This document shows, one piece after another, positions 1 to 6,739 of a DNA stretch of 14,464 nucleotides. A program made the translations under genes and the position numbers. The first letter of the stretch is position 1; each line of letters begins with the position of its first letter. Source of the stretch: Pseudomonadota bacterium (GTDB taxonomy: Bacteria; Pseudomonadota; Alphaproteobacteria; Sphingomonadales; Sphingomonadaceae); the NCBI GenBank assembly GCA_963205285.1, contig CAUJJQ010000165.1:1-14464 (forward strand), read 5' to 3'. Below the pieces are notes generated by a model. The model was not told the origin of the DNA. It saw only the letters and a list, made by a program, of their open reading frames with translations, and did no database searches.

Positions 1-28
1 CGGGCCCTTTGACTTTACCATCGCTCAT
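1..28 (-). CDS. Start of a gene leaving the window, possibly a DUF4287 protein (partial)
   Basis: Only the first nine codons are visible, reading MSDGKVKGP on the minus strand. The ATG overlaps the stop codon of the upstream SRPBCC gene in an ATGA arrangement, which implies co-transcription and translational coupling. Small DUF4287 proteins commonly begin with a short leader ending in KGP before a conserved block, and they can sit next to SRPBCC proteins. That resemblance, recalled from memory, is the only functional hint and it is weak. The coding call rests mainly on the ATGA overlap. Confidence 0.45.
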
Positions 29-498
29 GTGGCGCTTCCTTCGGCCAAGGCTTTCAATTGCTGCGCACAGACCATCCAGCCCGCTTCGAAACCCATGTCG
101 CGGTGCTGCGCCATTGCCTCGGCGGTCCAATGGCGAGCCGATGCGCGATAACGCGTGCCAGACCCCTCAGGCGTGATTTCCCAAATGCCGATCATAAAGG
201 GCGCTGCCGGGCGCATATCGGCGGTGATGGCGTCGGTGGTGACGAAACGGCAGCCCGGCACAACCTCCAGGAAAATGCCCTCAATCGGGTTGGTTTCACC
301 ATCGGGGCCGAACATGGTGATGGCAGCACGGCCACCGGCGCGCCAATCCTGTTCGACAACCTCTATCCGCCATGGTTTGGGGCACCACCAATCCACCTGC
401 CGCTGGGTCATCAATGTCCAGACATGGTCGGGCGCGGCGTCGATAAAGATTTCAACGCTTAATTCTTGGTCGGGAATATTGTTGGGATGTTCAGTCAT
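25..498 (-). CDS. SRPBCC / AHSA1-type START-like domain protein
   Basis: A 157-residue cytoplasmic protein of the AHSA1 branch of the SRPBCC superfamily, whose members form a helix-grip fold with a hydrophobic ligand cavity. The opening strand and helix SVEIFIDAAPDHVW (residues 14-27) is the usual family start. A WW pair (37-38), the acidic and Gly-rich strand region around GPDGETNPIEG (64-74) and the C-terminal helix containing GFEAGW (136-141) fit the fold. The frame stays open upstream, but the ATG at 498 was chosen because AAAGGACA lies just before it and the domain begins shortly after. Ligand and reaction are unknown. Its stop overlaps the next gene's start, so the two probably form an operon. 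It is divergent from the S9 peptidase across about 98 bp. Confidence 0.85.
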   Translation of the reverse strand: MTEHPNNIPDQELSVEIFIDAAPDHVWTLMTQRQVDWWCPKPWRIEVVEQDWRAGGRAAITMFGPDGETNPIEGIFLEVVPGCRFVTTDAITADMRPAAPFMIGIWEITPEGSGTRYRASARHWTAEAMAQHRDMGFEAGWMVCAQQLKALAEGSAT

Positions 499-596
499 AA
501 TCTGTCCTTTCAAACATAAACTAAATTGCGCATAGAGCGCAGGCTTATAAGATGCATATAGATGAGCTGCTTTGGCGAAATCATCGGGGGTTGGGG

Positions 597-2531
597 ATGC
601 AATTGAAATATTTGGTGAAGTTGGTGATTGTCGGGATATTGTCTTCGACATCTGCGGTTGCTTTGTCGCAAGCGACTCCCGCTGTGGGCGGCGATGTCGC
701 CGCCAATGCCGCGCGTTTTGGCGCGATGGAGGCGGTGGAGGACATTGCGCTTTCCCCCAACGGCAGCCAGATTGCGTTTTTGTCGCCCAGCACGGCGATG
801 GGCAACGACCTTTATGTCGTCGGCACGGGCGAAGGAGCGCAACCCCGCCGCATCCTGCGCGCCAGCGGGGCGCCCGAACGGCTGAACTGGTGCCGTTTCA
901 AGACGGAAGCACGGATTATTTGCCGGATGAGCGGCCGGGCTGGCGTCGGTGCATCGGTCTTTGGTTTCAGCCGCCTGGTCGCGCTCGATGCGGCGGGGGG
1001 CAATGTCATTGCGCTTTCCACCGACCGCGAACGACCGGCCTATGGCGGGCAGATGGTCGATTGGTTGCCCGATGATCCCGAACATGTCCTCATCCTCAAC
1101 CCGGCGGGCAATCTGGTGCGCGTCAATGTCACCAATGACCGCGAAGAAGGGGTCGTCTTGCGCGGCCGCGCGGCAACCGGCCTGTCGGGCTATCTGACCG
1201 ATGGGCATGGCAATGTGCGCATCATGCTGTCGACCGGAATAGTGGCGGACGCCAATGCCAGCAGCACCGATAGATATTATTATCGCAGTGGGGAGGGGGA
1301 CCAGTGGCATCCCTTGTCGATCAACAACAGCAATGTCGATGACGGGTTTCGACCGTCGGTGGTCGACGCGGCCAATAACCGCGTGCTCGGGTTTATGAAG
1401 GTTGATGGTTTTGACACGGTGGTGGCGATGCCGCTCGACGGCAGTGGCACAGGCACCAGCATATTCGCCCGTCCCGGTGTGGAGGCGGATACGATGGTGA
1501 TCAGCGGCCCCTATCGCCGGGTGGTTGGGGTAAGTTTCGCCACCAACCGACGGCAGTCCGAATATTTTGACCCGCAGATTGCGACGATGGTGCGTGCCTT
1601 GTCGCGCGTGCTGGGTGCCCGTGCGGTGACCATGGTCGACGAAACGACTGATGAGGGGATGCGCCTCATCTATGCGGGGTCGGACAATGACGCTGGCCGT
1701 TATTATCTGTTCAACCCTGCCGCGCGGTCGCTGCGCCCGCTGCTCGCCGTCCGCCCGCAGTTGGAGGGGGTGGCATTGTCCAATGTGCGCGACGTCCAAT
1801 ACCCCGCCGCCGATGGGACAATGATCCCCGGATATCTGACGCTGCCGCCGGGGCGCGACAGCGCGGCGGGGCTGCCCGCCATCGTCATGCCGCACGGCGG
1901 CCCATCCTCGCGCGATGAGGGTGGATTTGACTGGCTGCCGCAATTTTTTGCCGCCCAAGGCTATGCCGTGCTGCAACCCAATTATCGCGGGTCGAGCGGC
2001 TATGGCGATGCTTGGTATTTGGACAATGGGTTCCAGTCGTGGCGCACGGCGGTTGGCGATGTCACCGATGCCGGGCGCTGGCTGGTGGCGCAGGGTGCAG
2101 ATGCCAGCAAATTGTCGATCGTCGGCTGGTCGTACGGTGGCTATGCCGCGCTGCAATCGGGCGTGATTGCGCCCGACCTGTTCCGTGCGATTGTTGCCAT
2201 CGCGCCGGTTTCCGACCTTGGCCAATTGCGGCAGGAGGAAGGACGCGGACTTTATGGTCGCGCGCGGCGTGACTTCATTGGCCAAGGACCGCATGTGGCA
2301 GATGGGTCGCCCGCGCGGCACGCCGCGCAAATCACTGCGCCGGTGCTGATGTTCCATGGCACGCTCGACACCAATGTTGATATCGAACAGGGGCGCACGA
2401 TGCGTCGTGCGCTGACCGAAGCGGGAAAACGCGTCGAACTCGTCGAATATGAGGGGCTGGAACATAGCCTGACGACGAGTGAGGCGCGGCGCGACATGCT
2501 GGGGCGGATTGCTGCGTTCCTGCCGCATTAG
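597..2531 (+). CDS. Exported S9-family (prolyl oligopeptidase-like) serine peptidase
   Basis: A 644-residue protein beginning with a signal peptide: basic residues at K4 and K8, a hydrophobic core, and a likely cleavage near ALSQA at about residue 25, so it probably acts in the periplasm. The N-terminal half is beta-rich and fits the propeller of S9 peptidases. The C-terminal alpha/beta hydrolase domain begins near residue 400 and carries the full triad: Ser512 in GWSYGG, Asp591 in HGTLDTNVD and His623 in EGLEHSL. The HGGPSSRDEGG segment is the usual oxyanion-side loop. Family members cleave short peptides or N-acyl aminoacyl peptides; the substrate here is not evident. An ATG at 552 would put 15 polar residues before the signal peptide, so 597 is preferred. 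The gene converges on the GST gene with a 9-bp gap. Confidence 0.9.
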   Translation: MQLKYLVKLVIVGILSSTSAVALSQATPAVGGDVAANAARFGAMEAVEDIALSPNGSQIAFLSPSTAMGNDLYVVGTGEGAQPRRILRASGAPERLNWCRFKTEARIICRMSGRAGVGASVFGFSRLVALDAAGGNVIALSTDRERPAYGGQMVDWLPDDPEHVLILNPAGNLVRVNVTNDREEGVVLRGRAATGLSGYLTDGHGNVRIMLSTGIVADANASSTDRYYYRSGEGDQWHPLSINNSNVDDGFRPSVVDAANNRVLGFMKVDGFDTVVAMPLDGSGTGTSIFARPGVEADTMVISGPYRRVVGVSFATNRRQSEYFDPQIATMVRALSRVLGARAVTMVDETTDEGMRLIYAGSDNDAGRYYLFNPAARSLRPLLAVRPQLEGVALSNVRDVQYPAADGTMIPGYLTLPPGRDSAAGLPAIVMPHGGPSSRDEGGFDWLPQFFAAQGYAVLQPNYRGSSGYGDAWYLDNGFQSWRTAVGDVTDAGRWLVAQGADASKLSIVGWSYGGYAALQSGVIAPDLFRAIVAIAPVSDLGQLRQEEGRGLYGRARRDFIGQGPHVADGSPARHAAQITAPVLMFHGTLDTNVDIEQGRTMRRALTEAGKRVELVEYEGLEHSLTTSEARRDMLGRIAAFLPH

Positions 2532-2540
2532 GCTTCACCC

Positions 2541-3206
2541 TCAATCCCTGTCCGGCGCGCCGAGCGGGAAGAAATGGCGGTAGGGGCGGGCGCGTTCGAC
2601 CACCTGTGCAACCGATGGGCGGGCGAGCAGCCGCGCGCGCAGCGAGCGCAATTTGGGTGCGTCGGCGGGGATGCGCTCGACCCAATCGGCATAAAATAGG
2701 GCCGGGGCCGCCGCGCAATCAGCCATCGCGAAATCCGCGCCGCAAACCCAGCCATCGGCGGCAATCTGCCCCTCCAGCCACATATAGGCTTGGCGCAATG
2801 CATCGCGCGCACGCGCAACCCGCGCGGTGTCGGGGCTGGGGGTTAGGAAGGGGATATGTTCGGCAACAATCGCCTGCACGGGCGTCATCACATGATTGTC
2901 GAAAACCCTGTCCATCCAGCGCACGCGCAGCGCATGGGCGGGGTTGGGGGGAATCAGGCGCGGCGCATCGGGGTATAGAGCATCAACATATTCGATAAGG
3001 ATGCTGCTTTCGAACAGCGCCACATCGCCATGGCGCAGTGCCGGAAATTTACCCAGAGGCCAGATGGATTTCAGCGCCGCAACATTTTCAGGGTGGTTTT
3101 CGCCATCGATCGGCCGGAAAACATAATCCGCACCCTTTTCAATCAGCGCAACCTCCCCCTTCCATGTGTAGGATGAAAAGGGGTGGCCATAATATTCGAT
3201 TGCCAC
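2541..3206 (-). CDS. Glutathione S-transferase family protein
   Basis: A 221-residue two-domain GST. The N-terminal thioredoxin-like domain (about 1-78) has the opening YYGHPFSSYTWK, the cis-proline segment GKFPAL (Pro55) and the glutathione-contacting FESS block (Glu66-Ser67). The all-helical C-terminal domain (about 90-215) includes an FAMADCAAAPALFYADW helix that matches the FSIADI-type cap of the family. Such enzymes conjugate glutathione to electrophiles in the cytoplasm, though many bacterial members have other roles. The start is a GTG, supported by a GGGGGA ribosome binding site upstream and by placement 3 bp after the stop of the preceding VOC gene. It is the last gene of a five-gene minus-strand operon headed by a TetR repressor, which points to detoxification. 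Confidence 0.9.
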   Translation of the reverse strand: MAIEYYGHPFSSYTWKGEVALIEKGADYVFRPIDGENHPENVAALKSIWPLGKFPALRHGDVALFESSILIEYVDALYPDAPRLIPPNPAHALRVRWMDRVFDNHVMTPVQAIVAEHIPFLTPSPDTARVARARDALRQAYMWLEGQIAADGWVCGADFAMADCAAAPALFYADWVERIPADAPKLRSLRARLLARPSVAQVVERARPYRHFFPLGAPDRD

Positions 3207-3209
3207 GCG

Positions 3210-3686
3210 TTATTCCCCCGCCGCCGCTTCGATGGTGGCAATGTCGATTTTGTGCATCGCCATCATCGCCTGCACTGCGCGCCCGGCACCTGCGCCCCCG
3301 CTCGCCATCGCGCGGGTCAGTGCGCGCGGGATAAACTGCCATGACAGACCCCAGCGATCCTTGCACCAGCCGCAGCGTCCCTCCGCACCGCCATTTTGGG
3401 TGATGGCGTCCCAATAACGGTCGGTTTCTTCCTGCGTGTCGGTGGCGATTTGAAAAGAAAAAGCTTCGCTATGCTGATACATCGGTCCGCCATTCAGGCC
3501 GACACAGGCCAGCCCCATGACGGTGAATTCAACCGACAGAACATCGCCCTTTTTGCCATTGGGAAAGTCGACGGGTGCGCGGTGGATTTGCCGCACCGCA
3601 CTGTCGGGAAAAGTGTCGGCGTAAAATTGCGCGGCTTCGTCGGCCCCTGATTGATACCAGAAGCATAGGGTTGGCTGATTGGTCAT
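3210..3686 (-). CDS. PhnB-like VOC family protein (3-demethylubiquinone methyltransferase-like domain, PF06983 type)
   Basis: A 158-residue glyoxalase-fold protein. It has the family layout: CFWYQSGADEAAQFYADTF at residues 8-26, a beta strand VEFTVMGLACVGLNGGP (52-68), the FSFQI strand (76-80), and CGWCKDRWGLSWQFIP (105-120) closing the fold. This group is often labelled 3-demethylubiquinone-9 methyltransferase or PhnB by homology, but those names are unreliable and no methyltransferase function should be assumed. C105 and C108 form a CxxC. The ATG overlaps the upstream DUF1428 stop (ATGA), and a GGAAGG sits just before it, so translation is probably coupled. It belongs to the TetR-headed operon and is followed 3 bp later by the GST gene. 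Confidence 0.85.
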   Translation of the reverse strand: MTNQPTLCFWYQSGADEAAQFYADTFPDSAVRQIHRAPVDFPNGKKGDVLSVEFTVMGLACVGLNGGPMYQHSEAFSFQIATDTQEETDRYWDAITQNGGAEGRCGWCKDRWGLSWQFIPRALTRAMASGGAGAGRAVQAMMAMHKIDIATIEAAAGE

Positions 3687-4441
3687 GGTCCTTCCCCTTC
3701 CACCTGCACGACCGGCACAAAACCGCCCAGGATCATGCGTTTGCCGTCAAACACCATTTCCAAGCTGCCCGGCTGTCCCGCCTCTGCGTCGGGGTCAAAA
3801 CGCGGGTCGGCCATCACCGCCGCATTGCCCGCATCGCGCGTTGCCTTGTCGGGCCAGCAGACCCAGGAAAAAACGACATTTTCGCCCGGCTGTGCTGCGA
3901 CCGCGCGGAAAAAATCGGTGGTGTGGCCATGACCGACATCATCGCCCCAATTTTCCGCCACCCAACAGGCCCCATGTTCCAGAAAAATCGACGCTGTGGC
4001 GCGGGCGAGCGCGGCATATGCGTCCGCCTTGTCGGCCGGAACCGGGATGATATAGCCGTCGAGATAGGCAAAATCGCCGCCATTCCCTTCGGCCAAAATC
4101 GGCGCAAAGCCTGAAAAAATCATCCGTTTTCCGTCAAAAGGCATATCGCCCATCGCGGCCATCACCTCTGCATCGCCGCTCATCATCAGGGCATTGGCCG
4201 CGTCGCGCGCCGCCTTGTCGCGATAGGTTATCCACGCGAAAACAATGCTCTCATCGGGTTGCGCCAGCACCGCGCGCCGCATGTCGGTCAATTTGCCATC
4301 GGGAATGTCGTCGCCCCAGCATTCGATCTGTTGCACCGCGCCCAAACTGCGCAAATAGGCCGCGCCGCGATGCGCATGGTCGATATAGGCTTGTTTCTTG
4401 TCGCTGGGCACCGCCAGCAAAAATGCGTCGATATAAGGCAT
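3683..4441 (-). CDS. Tandem-duplicated DUF1428 (YbaA-like) protein
   Basis: A 252-residue protein made of two homologous DUF1428 domains. The first spans about residues 1-116 and starts with PYIDAFLLAVPSDKKQAY; the second spans about 125-245 and starts with AYLDGYIIPVPADKADAY. Both carry a C/N-WGDD segment (41-45 and 164-168), a V-F-x-W strand followed by a D-K-A-x-R-D-A segment, and end in F-D-G-K-R-M-I-x-x-G-F (102-112 and 231-241). The usual family member is a single domain of roughly 115-120 residues with a dimeric alpha/beta ferredoxin-like fold, so this one may form the dimer interface within one chain. The function of DUF1428 is unknown. The ATG at 4441 has a strong GGAGGAGAG site before it. 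It lies 25 bp after the VOC gene in the same operon. Confidence 0.9.
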   Translation of the reverse strand: MPYIDAFLLAVPSDKKQAYIDHAHRGAAYLRSLGAVQQIECWGDDIPDGKLTDMRRAVLAQPDESIVFAWITYRDKAARDAANALMMSGDAEVMAAMGDMPFDGKRMIFSGFAPILAEGNGGDFAYLDGYIIPVPADKADAYAALARATASIFLEHGACWVAENWGDDVGHGHTTDFFRAVAAQPGENVVFSWVCWPDKATRDAGNAAVMADPRFDPDAEAGQPGSLEMVFDGKRMILGGFVPVVQVEGEGP

Positions 4442-4466
4442 ATTCTCTCTCCTCCGATTATTGGCG

Positions 4467-4874
4467 TCAGCCCGCCTGATGCGCGGCCATGTCCATCCAA
4501 AATGGTTCCCAGATATGGTCATCGGGGTCAGCGATGGTGCGTTGATACATAAAACCATGGTCTTCGGGCGGGTTGGCGTCGGCCCGGCCACCCGCCGCTG
4601 CGCCAGCCGCCACCAGCGCATCGACTTCGGTGCGGCTATCGACGCTGAGCGCGAGCGACACCTCACTCGACCCGACAGACGCGATGGGGCGGGTGGTGAA
4701 GCCGCGCCATTTTGCGTGGGTGAGGAGCATGACGTAAATCGCCTCACTCCACACCATGCATGCGCCTTCGCCATCGCTGAAATCTGGGTTTTTGGTGAAG
4801 CCGAGCGCGGTATAAAACCCCTCCGCACGCGGCAGGTCAGCGACCGGCAGGCTTATAAAAATCATCCGGCTCAT
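4467..4874 (-). CDS. VOC (glyoxalase/bleomycin-resistance fold) protein
   Basis: A 135-residue protein of the vicinal oxygen chelate superfamily. It opens with [20 protein letters not shown], continues with a YTALGF turn (21-26), and has the central strand ACMVWSEAIYVMLL (38-51) and the closing ADPDDHIWEPFWMDM (115-129), which contains His120 and Glu123 as possible metal-side residues. The family includes glyoxalases, extradiol dioxygenases and drug-binding proteins; the specific activity is not evident. The ATG at 4874 is chosen because a strong GAGGAGAG lies just upstream. The gene begins inside the tetR coding region, with 38 bp of out-of-frame overlap, so it is the first structural gene of the operon and is probably tied to tetR translation. 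Confidence 0.88.
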   Translation of the reverse strand: MSRMIFISLPVADLPRAEGFYTALGFTKNPDFSDGEGACMVWSEAIYVMLLTHAKWRGFTTRPIASVGSSEVSLALSVDSRTEVDALVAAGAAAGGRADANPPEDHGFMYQRTIADPDDHIWEPFWMDMAAHQAG

Positions 4875-5526
4875 TTGTCTCTCCTCTCCCAAACAACAGG
4901 CTTATATAGATTTGCAAATGTTCGACGCTCTGGCGTGCGGCGGCGGGGTCACCCTTTGTTTTGGCGAGGATGAAGGCCCCTTGCAGCACCGCCTGAATAT
5001 GATGGGCGAGCGCCAATGGATCGACCGGCAGGCGCGGCGGGTGCGCGTCGATGGCGGCGGCAATATCCTCTGCCAAACGCGCGCAATAGGCTGAGATGCT
5101 GGCATCGCAGGCGGTGCGGATGGGCTCGCTCGTCGCATATGCCTCCTGCACCATGGTGCCGACGAAACAGGTGAAATCGGCCGCCGCCCCCGCCATCATC
5201 GACAGGCGGAAATCGACATGGGCGATCAGGCGCTCAAGCGGGTCGGATATGCGCACCCAGTCGGCGGCCGTGAAAATACGCACCGCCGCCACGTCGGTCC
5301 ACGCATCGGCTGCCGCGACGGCCAGCGCCTCTTTGGATGCGAAATGGTGGAAAAACGCCCCCTTGGTCACGCCGGCATCGGCGCAAATATCCTCCACCGA
5401 TGTTGCCGCATAGCCGCGTTGGCGAACCATCTGATGCGCCGATGCGATGATTGCCGAGCGCGCGCTGCCGCGCGGGGCACGGCGAGATGGCGGGGCAGGC
5501 AGGGAGCGACTCGGCGGCATGATCAT
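4837..5526 (-). CDS. TetR/AcrR-family transcriptional repressor
   Basis: A 229-residue regulator with an N-terminal TetR DNA-binding domain. The recognition region [21 protein letters not shown] (about 42-62) and the following ASKEAL are the hallmark of the family. The rest is the helical ligand-binding and dimerisation domain, with Cys at 48, 120, 140 and 148. It heads a minus-strand operon of VOC, DUF1428, VOC and GST genes, so it probably represses its own operon and is released by a small electrophile or xenobiotic; the ligand is inferred, not seen. Two in-frame ATGs are candidates, at 5526 (MIMPPS) and 5520 (MPPS). Neither has a good Shine-Dalgarno, and the apparent -10 box abuts 5526, so a leaderless start at 5520 is possible. 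Its 3' end overlaps the next gene by 38 bp. Confidence 0.9.
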   Translation of the reverse strand: MIMPPSRSLPAPPSRRAPRGSARSAIIASAHQMVRQRGYAATSVEDICADAGVTKGAFFHHFASKEALAVAAADAWTDVAAVRIFTAADWVRISDPLERLIAHVDFRLSMMAGAAADFTCFVGTMVQEAYATSEPIRTACDASISAYCARLAEDIAAAIDAHPPRLPVDPLALAHHIQAVLQGAFILAKTKGDPAAARQSVEHLQIYISLLFGRGETNEPDDFYKPAGR

Positions 5527-5555
5527 TACATACCAACCAGTCGGTTTATTGGCAA
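5527..5555 (-). promoter_or_regulatory. Predicted promoter of the tetR-VOC-DUF1428-VOC-GST operon
   Basis: On the minus strand, TTGCCA (-35, 5555-5550) is followed by a 17-bp spacer and TATGTA (-10, 5532-5527). The -35 is close to TTGACA; the -10 is a weaker match. The spacer contains the operator-like inverted repeat. The -10 ends right against the ATG at 5526, so transcription would begin near 5520, which is itself an in-frame ATG. Predicted by eye only. Confidence 0.45.
5535..5546. promoter_or_regulatory. Putative TetR operator (AACC-N4-GGTT box)
   Basis: The plus strand shows the inverted repeat AACC-AGTC-GGTT. The form ACC-N4-GGT is typical of NemR/AcrR-like TetR boxes. It lies inside the 17-bp spacer of the predicted tetR promoter, the classic place for a TetR repressor to block RNA polymerase, and a few bases from the -35 of the divergent cobS-like promoter. 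It sits next to the start of a tetR gene, which supports autoregulation. Confidence 0.6.
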
Positions 5556-5577
5556 TATCCGCGCTATGTCTTGCAAT
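5549..5577 (+). promoter_or_regulatory. Predicted promoter of the cobS-like gene
   Basis: On the plus strand, TTGGCA (-35, 5549-5554) is followed by 17 bp and TGCAAT (-10, 5572-5577). Transcription would start near 5584, giving a leader of about 48 nt before the ATG at 5632. The -35 shares bases with the -35 of the divergent tetR promoter, so the two promoters would compete or be co-regulated. Predicted by eye only. Confidence 0.4.
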
Positions 5578-5631
5578 ATCGCACCGCGTGCCGCATGGCG
5601 CGGCGTCCCCCACATAGACAAAGACTGCGCC

Positions 5632-6642
5632 ATGTCCGATTTGCCCAATATTCAGCCCGCCAGCCGCACATCGACCTTGCTCGATGCGCCCGACCGGACG
5701 GTCAGCGTGCGCGAATTGTTCGGCATTGATGTCGATATGGACGTCCCCGCCTTTTCAGAGGCGGATGAACGTGTCCCCGACCTTGACGGCGCCTATGTCT
5801 TTGACCCGGACACGACGCTCGCCATCCTCGCCGGTTTTGCCTTTAACCGTCGCGTGATGGTGCAGGGTTACCATGGCACGGGCAAATCAACGCATATCGA
5901 ACAGGTGGCGGCGCGGCTGAACTGGCCGTGCATCCGCATCAACCTCGACAGCCATGTGTCGCGGATCGACCTGGTCGGGCGCGATGCGATTGTGCTGCGC
6001 GATGGCAAACAGGTGACCGAGTTTAAGGAAGGTTTGCTGCCCTGGGCCTTGCAAACGCCGACCGCTTTGGTGTTCGATGAATATGATGCCGGACGGCCCG
6101 ATGTTATGTTCGTCATCCAGCGCGTGCTGGAAGCCGATGGCAAATTGACCCTGCTCGACCAAAATCGGGTTATCCGCGCAAACCCATGGTTCCGCCTGTT
6201 TTCGACCGCAAATACGGTCGGGCTGGGCGACACCACCGGCCTTTACCACGGCACGCAGCAGATTAATCAGGGACAGATGGACCGCTGGAATCTGGTCGTC
6301 ACGCTCAATTATCTGCCCGCCGCAACCGAAGCGGCCATCGTGCTCGCCAAATCGCCCGACTATGCCGACGAAGCGGGCCGCGCGCTTATCGACAATATGG
6401 TGAAGGTCGCCGAATTGACCCGCGCCGGTTTTATGGGCGGCGATATTTCCACGGTGATGAGCCCGCGCACGGTGATCAGTTGGGCGCAAAATACATCGAT
6501 ATTCAAGGATGTCGGCTTTGCATTCCGCCTGTCCTTCCTCAACAAATGTGATGAGGCGGAACGGATGCTGGTCGCCGAATATTATCAGCGCGTATTCGGC
6601 AAGGATTTGCCTGAATCGATTGTGGGCCGTTCAACGGGTTGA
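5632..6642 (+). CDS. cobS: CobS-like AAA+ ATPase (MoxR-type, cobaltochelatase subunit S family)
   Basis: A 336-residue AAA+ ATPase of the CobS family, homologous to the ATPase subunit of the aerobic CobNST cobaltochelatase, which uses ATP to drive cobalt insertion into hydrogenobyrinate diamide. Visible motifs are Walker [10 protein letters not shown] (79-87, Lys85), Walker [11 protein letters not shown] (Asp149-Glu150), and a sensor-1 LFSTANT with Asn194, followed by the [23 protein letters not shown] insert typical of CobS. The N-terminal [12 protein letters not shown] segment is also characteristic. ATG 5632 starts the recognised N-terminus (MSDLPN); no good Shine-Dalgarno is seen. An in-frame ATG at 5566 would add a Cys/Arg-rich segment and is not favoured. 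A CobT-like partner lies two genes downstream. No CobN or other corrin gene is in the window, so a non-cobalamin role is possible. Confidence 0.92.
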   Translation: MSDLPNIQPASRTSTLLDAPDRTVSVRELFGIDVDMDVPAFSEADERVPDLDGAYVFDPDTTLAILAGFAFNRRVMVQGYHGTGKSTHIEQVAARLNWPCIRINLDSHVSRIDLVGRDAIVLRDGKQVTEFKEGLLPWALQTPTALVFDEYDAGRPDVMFVIQRVLEADGKLTLLDQNRVIRANPWFRLFSTANTVGLGDTTGLYHGTQQINQGQMDRWNLVVTLNYLPAATEAAIVLAKSPDYADEAGRALIDNMVKVAELTRAGFMGGDISTVMSPRTVISWAQNTSIFKDVGFAFRLSFLNKCDEAERMLVAEYYQRVFGKDLPESIVGRSTG

Positions 6643-6739
6643 GCTGCTCCGCCGTAACGGCATCGCACGCGTGGTTAGCATCTTGTAAAGCATTTTTCGG
6701 CACATGGTCTGTCAACTGCCATGATTGCGGACAGGCTGC

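Noticed and set aside
499..651. N-terminal extension of the SRPBCC protein
   Set aside because: The extra 51 residues show no domain and run into the divergent peptidase gene. The ATG at 498 has a good ribosome binding site and starts the domain.
510..2528. Long open frame antisense to the S9 peptidase
   Set aside because: The plus strand encodes a peptidase with signal peptide and full catalytic triad. The antisense translation is rich in Arg, His and Pro, as expected for the complement of GC-rich coding sequence, and shows no domain.
3210..3686. Ubiquinone methyltransferase
   Set aside because: The common family label is misleading: the protein has a VOC fold and no SAM-binding motif is visible.
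4442..4828. N-terminal extension of the DUF1428 protein
   Set aside because: It is an out-of-frame reading of the VOC gene. The strong GGAGGAGAG site before 4441 and the start of the first DUF1428 domain fix the real start.
5218..5631. N-terminal extension of the CobS-like protein
   Set aside because: It runs across the divergent tetR gene and promoter. CobS homology begins near MSDLPN at 5632.
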